From contig NZ_JABDSR010000005.1 in assembly GCF_012976305.1 (NCBI RefSeq), positions 62,001 to 126,000 of the forward strand: a stretch of DNA of 64,000 bases, given 5' to 3'. The notes under the pieces were generated by a model that did not search any database, was not told the DNA's origin, and worked only from the letters and a program-made list of their open reading frames with translations. A program made the translations under genes and the position numbers. This DNA is from Peptoniphilus faecalis (GTDB lineage Bacteria; Bacillota; Clostridia; Tissierellales; Peptoniphilaceae). This document shows positions 61,306 to 64,000 of this stretch, in pieces (within the stretch, counting starts at the first letter, position 1; every line of letters starts with the position of its first letter).

Positions 61306-62028
61306 TCAAAGTCTATTTATCTCTGGAAGGTAATTCCAATATTTTTTAGGCATATTCTGTACCCTAAGCCTTTCATTTTTCCGTTCCTTAATAGCAATTG
61401 CATCGTAAAAAATTCGCCAAAGGTCTACATAATCGTCTTCAATTTTAAAATCTTCTTTCATTTCATAATCAAAAAATTCTGCCCTAACTCCATTGTAAAT
61501 TACTCCTCGATTTCTCTTTATGTCTACAATTATAAATTTTGTTTTTACAAGTCTTCTTTTAAAATGATTAAAGATATAATACAAGATATCATTTTCTGGA
61601 CTAAATTTTGCAAATAAAAAGCCATCTTTTTCATCGAATCGAAGAAGTCCCTTGTATGAATGAATTTCCCCTAAAACTCTTTTTAAAATATTTCTAAATA
61701 AAACTACATAATCATCGGCACTTTCGATGTAATAAAATCCCTTTACATATAATTTTTTCAACGTCTTGGCAATGGCAATTTCCTTTTTTTCATTATTTGA
61801 TGAAAAAACCATAAAGATATTTTCGTAAAAGGAATAGGAAAAATTTTTTATTATGGAATTTTTTACACGTTCTGCCTTGTCCTTTTCTGTTACACATTTT
61901 ATTCTATCATTAATAAAATCCTCTTGTTCAGTTTTTTTGACAATATCTTTCACTTCTTCCAAAACTTTATAAGAATCAAAAATTACTGTGAGAAGTCCCT
62001 GGAAACTTCCATCATATACATAAATCAT
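61306..62028 (-). CDS. TIGR03915-family protein, putative DNA repair partner
   Basis: A 240-residue protein of the type annotated as a probable DNA metabolism or repair protein (DUF4130/TIGR03915), normally beside a radical SAM protein. The start MIYVYDGSFQGLLTVIFDSY is the hallmark, with DYVVLFRNILKRVLGEIHSYKGLLRF and the C-terminal NMPKKYWNYLPEINRL also typical. Function is not established. It follows the radical SAM gene by 10 nt with a purine-rich site. Cytoplasmic; no known catalytic motif visible to me. Confidence 0.88.
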   Translation of the reverse strand: MIYVYDGSFQGLLTVIFDSYKVLEEVKDIVKKTEQEDFINDRIKCVTEKDKAERVKNSIIKNFSYSFYENIFMVFSSNNEKKEIAIAKTLKKLYVKGFYYIESADDYVVLFRNILKRVLGEIHSYKGLLRFDEKDGFLFAKFSPENDILYYIFNHFKRRLVKTKFIIVDIKRNRGVIYNGVRAEFFDYEMKEDFKIEDDYVDLWRIFYDAIAIKERKNERLRVQNMPKKYWNYLPEINRL

Positions 62029-62038
62029 ATTTCCCTCT

Positions 62039-63265
62039 CTATAAAAATGTGAGCTGCTCTGAATTTTCTCTCTCCAAAATTATGGAGCGAAGAGATTCCC
62101 TTGAGTCAAACTTTTTGCCATAATATTTCCCCGAAACTGTTATAAAATTTATAGCCCTTTTTGTAGAAATTCTAAGCTTCTTTAAATCTTCAAAATTTAG
62201 AGCAAAGACCCTTCGTGCTTCAATAATTTTTTTCACAGTTTTTGGACCAAACCCTGGAATTTTTAAAAGTTCATCTGCCCTCGCCTTATTTATTTCAATA
62301 GGCTCTACAAAATTTTCAATTGCCCAATCCATTTTTGGATCCATATTTAAATCAAAATCTTTTTTTCTCTCGCTTAAAAGTTCTGTCGCACGAAAACCAT
62401 AAAATCTAATCAAAAAATCTGCCTGATAAATCCTGTGTTCTCGCAGAAGTGGTGTAGCAAACTTTGGCAAATTAGAATTTTCACGAACTGGCACATAGGC
62501 AGAATAATAAACTCTTTTTAGAGAATAGTCATCGTAAAGAGATTGAGACCTCATCATTATATCTCTGTCGTGAATGTCGCCTGTACCAACAATCATCTGC
62601 GTAGTTTGTCCCGCTGGCAAAAACAAGTTTTTTCGCCCAAAATTTTTATATTTTTTCTTTTCAAGGAAATTTATCTTTAATGTTTTTGACACAAAATCCA
62701 TGGGCTTAGTTATTTCAGCAATTTTCTTTTCTGGTGCAAGAAGTGCAAGGCTTTTTTCAGTTGGAAGCTCAATATTTATACTCATCCTATCCACATATCG
62801 CCCAAGTTCTTTGATTAAATATTCACTAGCACCTGGTATTGCCTTCATGTGAATATAGCCATTAAAATTTTCATCTTCGCGCAACCTTTTTGCAACTTCA
62901 ATTAATTTTTCCATTGTGTAGTCACAGGATTTAAAAATTCCAGAAGATAAAAACAGTCCTTCAATGTAATTTCTCTTGTAAAAATTAACTGTAAGATCTA
63001 CTACTTCCTCCACTGTAAAAGCTGCTCTCTTTGAGTCGACGCTCCTTGCGTTTACACAATACTTGCAGTTATAGATGCAATGATTTGTAAAAAGTATTTT
63101 TAACAGTGATATGCATCTACCATCTTCGCTCCAAGAATGACAGATTCCACTCACATCTGCGTTACCAAGTCCTCCCCTATTCTTTCTATTTGAACCAGAA
63201 GAGGAACAACTAACATCATATTTAGCGGCGTCTGATAGTATTCTTAGTTTTTCCATTAATTCCAT
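62039..63265 (-). CDS. Radical SAM protein with helix-hairpin-helix (TIGR03916-type putative DNA repair)
   Basis: Radical SAM enzyme of 408 residues. The 4Fe-4S triad is C63-x3-C67-x2-C70 in NHCIYNCKYCVNARS, with typical YDVSCSSSGSNR near residue 16. The C-terminal part has a helix-hairpin-helix DNA-binding motif LLKIPGFGPKTVKKIIEARR, as in the TIGR03916 family of putative DNA modification/repair enzymes. It is paired with the TIGR03915-like gene 10 nt downstream, the usual arrangement, which suggests a joint unknown role on DNA. The reaction is not known. Confidence 0.9.
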   Translation of the reverse strand: MELMEKLRILSDAAKYDVSCSSSGSNRKNRGGLGNADVSGICHSWSEDGRCISLLKILFTNHCIYNCKYCVNARSVDSKRAAFTVEEVVDLTVNFYKRNYIEGLFLSSGIFKSCDYTMEKLIEVAKRLREDENFNGYIHMKAIPGASEYLIKELGRYVDRMSINIELPTEKSLALLAPEKKIAEITKPMDFVSKTLKINFLEKKKYKNFGRKNLFLPAGQTTQMIVGTGDIHDRDIMMRSQSLYDDYSLKRVYYSAYVPVRENSNLPKFATPLLREHRIYQADFLIRFYGFRATELLSERKKDFDLNMDPKMDWAIENFVEPIEINKARADELLKIPGFGPKTVKKIIEARRVFALNFEDLKKLRISTKRAINFITVSGKYYGKKFDSRESLRSIILERENSEQLTFL

Positions 63266-63375
63266 ATTACCACCAAATCCATTCTATCATTAAAACCCAT
63301 GTTTTGTAAACATATATTTTTATTACAAAATAGTTTTTCTATTTCTCTGTTTATACAAGCTAAAAATTCACATAA

Positions 63376-63403
63376 AAAAATCTGCTACCATGAGCAGATT
63401 TTT
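63376..63403 (-). terminator. Terminator after the Na/Pi cotransporter gene
   Basis: The perfect 11-bp stem AAAAATCTGCT/AGCAGATTTTT (63376-63386 with 63393-63403) with a 6-nt loop, followed by T bases on the minus strand, 6 nt after the gene. Confidence 0.85.
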
Positions 63404-63409
63404 AAAATA

Positions 63410-64000
63410 TTAAATTGCAAGTTTTCCTGCATTAGAAATATAAGATGAAATTCTTTCCAATGCTGCGAGAGTCTTTTCATATAAAAGTCCACTTTCAGGA
63501 TTGCAGATTTTTTCTCTCATCCTAATCATGTGATTGTTTCTAAATTGAGAAGCGTCTTTTTGCACTAATTCGTTGGATTCACGCAGAAAAGCAACCCTTT
63601 CGTCTTTATCCAATTCTGCAATTGCCGAGTTAAACATTTTTTCGATTATTTCATTTATTTCCTTTAATTCTTCAAAGGTTTTATCTGTAAATTCAAGTTT
63701 TTGATCTTCTTTTAATTTAGCAACTTCGGCGATGTTTTTGGAATGGTCTCCAATTCTTTCCATGTCTCTAGATATCCTTAGATATGCCGCAAAATTTGCT
63801 GAAGTCTTTTCATTCATTGCAAGTCCAAGAGAGTCAATTATAAAGGCTGAAATTTCTTTGTTTAAATAATTTATTACTTCTTCCCGTCTAAATATTTTAT
63901 CATATACTTCTTCGTTAAAATTTTTGAGTAAAGCAACTGAACTTTTATAATTCTCATTGCAAATTTCAAAAAGTCTTTTTATTTCTGCTTTTACATCAGT
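63410..64000 (-). CDS. Na/Pi cotransporter family protein, C-terminal PhoU-like domain (partial)
   Basis: The open frame continues beyond base 64000 without a stop, so the ATG at 63817 is internal and the visible part is 197 C-terminal codons. The segments KRLFEICNENYKSSVALLKN, AAYLRISRDMERIGDHSKNIAEVAKLKED and MREKICNPESGLLYEKTLAALERISSYISNAGKLAI are those of the PhoU-like tail of NptA-type sodium-phosphate cotransporters; the motif RISRDMERIGDHSKNIAE is characteristic. A stand-alone PhoU is less likely given the length, but cannot be excluded. The upstream membrane part is outside the window. Confidence 0.8.
   Translation of the reverse strand, partial: TDVKAEIKRLFEICNENYKSSVALLKNFNEEVYDKIFRREEVINYLNKEISAFIIDSLGLAMNEKTSANFAAYLRISRDMERIGDHSKNIAEVAKLKEDQKLEFTDKTFEELKEINEIIEKMFNSAIAELDKDERVAFLRESNELVQKDASQFRNNHMIRMREKICNPESGLLYEKTLAALERISSYISNAGKLAI

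Overview
The window is low-GC, anaerobe-type Firmicutes DNA. The codon use, AGGAGG ribosome binding sites, the FprA flavodiiron protein and the pilus/sortase locus fit a member of the Peptoniphilaceae (Tissierellia; Peptoniphilus, Anaerococcus, Parvimonas or Finegoldia relatives). That placement is inference from gene content and composition; no marker was searched. No tRNA, rRNA, CRISPR array, intact insertion sequence or prophage was seen.

Layout: 1-1660 is the start of the S10 ribosomal operon on the minus strand (rpsJ, rplC, partial rplD) with a structured leader and a consensus promoter. 1971-4057 is a peroxide-detoxifying ahpC-ahpF pair (minus) behind a Fur/PerR-type operator, and 4391-6192 is etfB-etfA (plus). 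6295-24843 is an 18.5-kb pilus island (minus): a 4050-residue multi-domain tip/adhesin, a backbone pilin, a probable basal pilin and three class C sortases. An intrinsic terminator lies exactly between pilins and sortases. 25497-29666 is a MacAB-like tripartite ABC exporter whose membrane fusion subunit has an unusually long coiled coil with 21-bp heptad repeats. 29843 is an NhaC-like antiporter.

31283-37597 is a catabolic module (sodium:solute symporter, N-acyl-D-amino-acid deacylase, YgeY-type M20 hydrolase, diaminopropionate ammonia-lyase, and a divergent GntR regulator). It is bracketed by two identical 33-nt bidirectional terminators. 37801-41263 is an OpuC-type osmoprotectant ABC transporter. 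41395 encodes an encapsulated-ferritin-like protein without a shell gene beside it. 41759-45838 holds an AI-2E-family permease, an unknown protein, a radical SAM protein and pncB. 46139-48950 has a TtcA-like enzyme, exonuclease III and a flavodiiron protein.

48951-49577 is gene-free but carries a set of long inverted repeats ending in a terminator, suggesting a roughly 400-nt minus-strand RNA. 49578-54758 contains an ArsC-like protein, a ClC transporter, an unknown secreted or anchored protein, a MATE exporter and an NAD(P)HX epimerase. 55122-58290 is an AraC regulator followed by an MBOAT plus SGNH pair, probably an O-acylation module. 58465-59863 is a LysR regulator with a PAP2 phosphatase. 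59900-63265 holds two unknown proteins and the paired TIGR03915/TIGR03916-type putative DNA repair proteins. The window ends inside the C-terminal PhoU-like domain of a sodium/phosphate cotransporter.

The best leads for something undescribed are the giant tip protein and the attenuated pilin/sortase arrangement, the orphan EncFtn, the 49-kb RNA candidate, the duplicated terminators around the diaminopropionate module, and the two unknown proteins beside the radical SAM repair pair.
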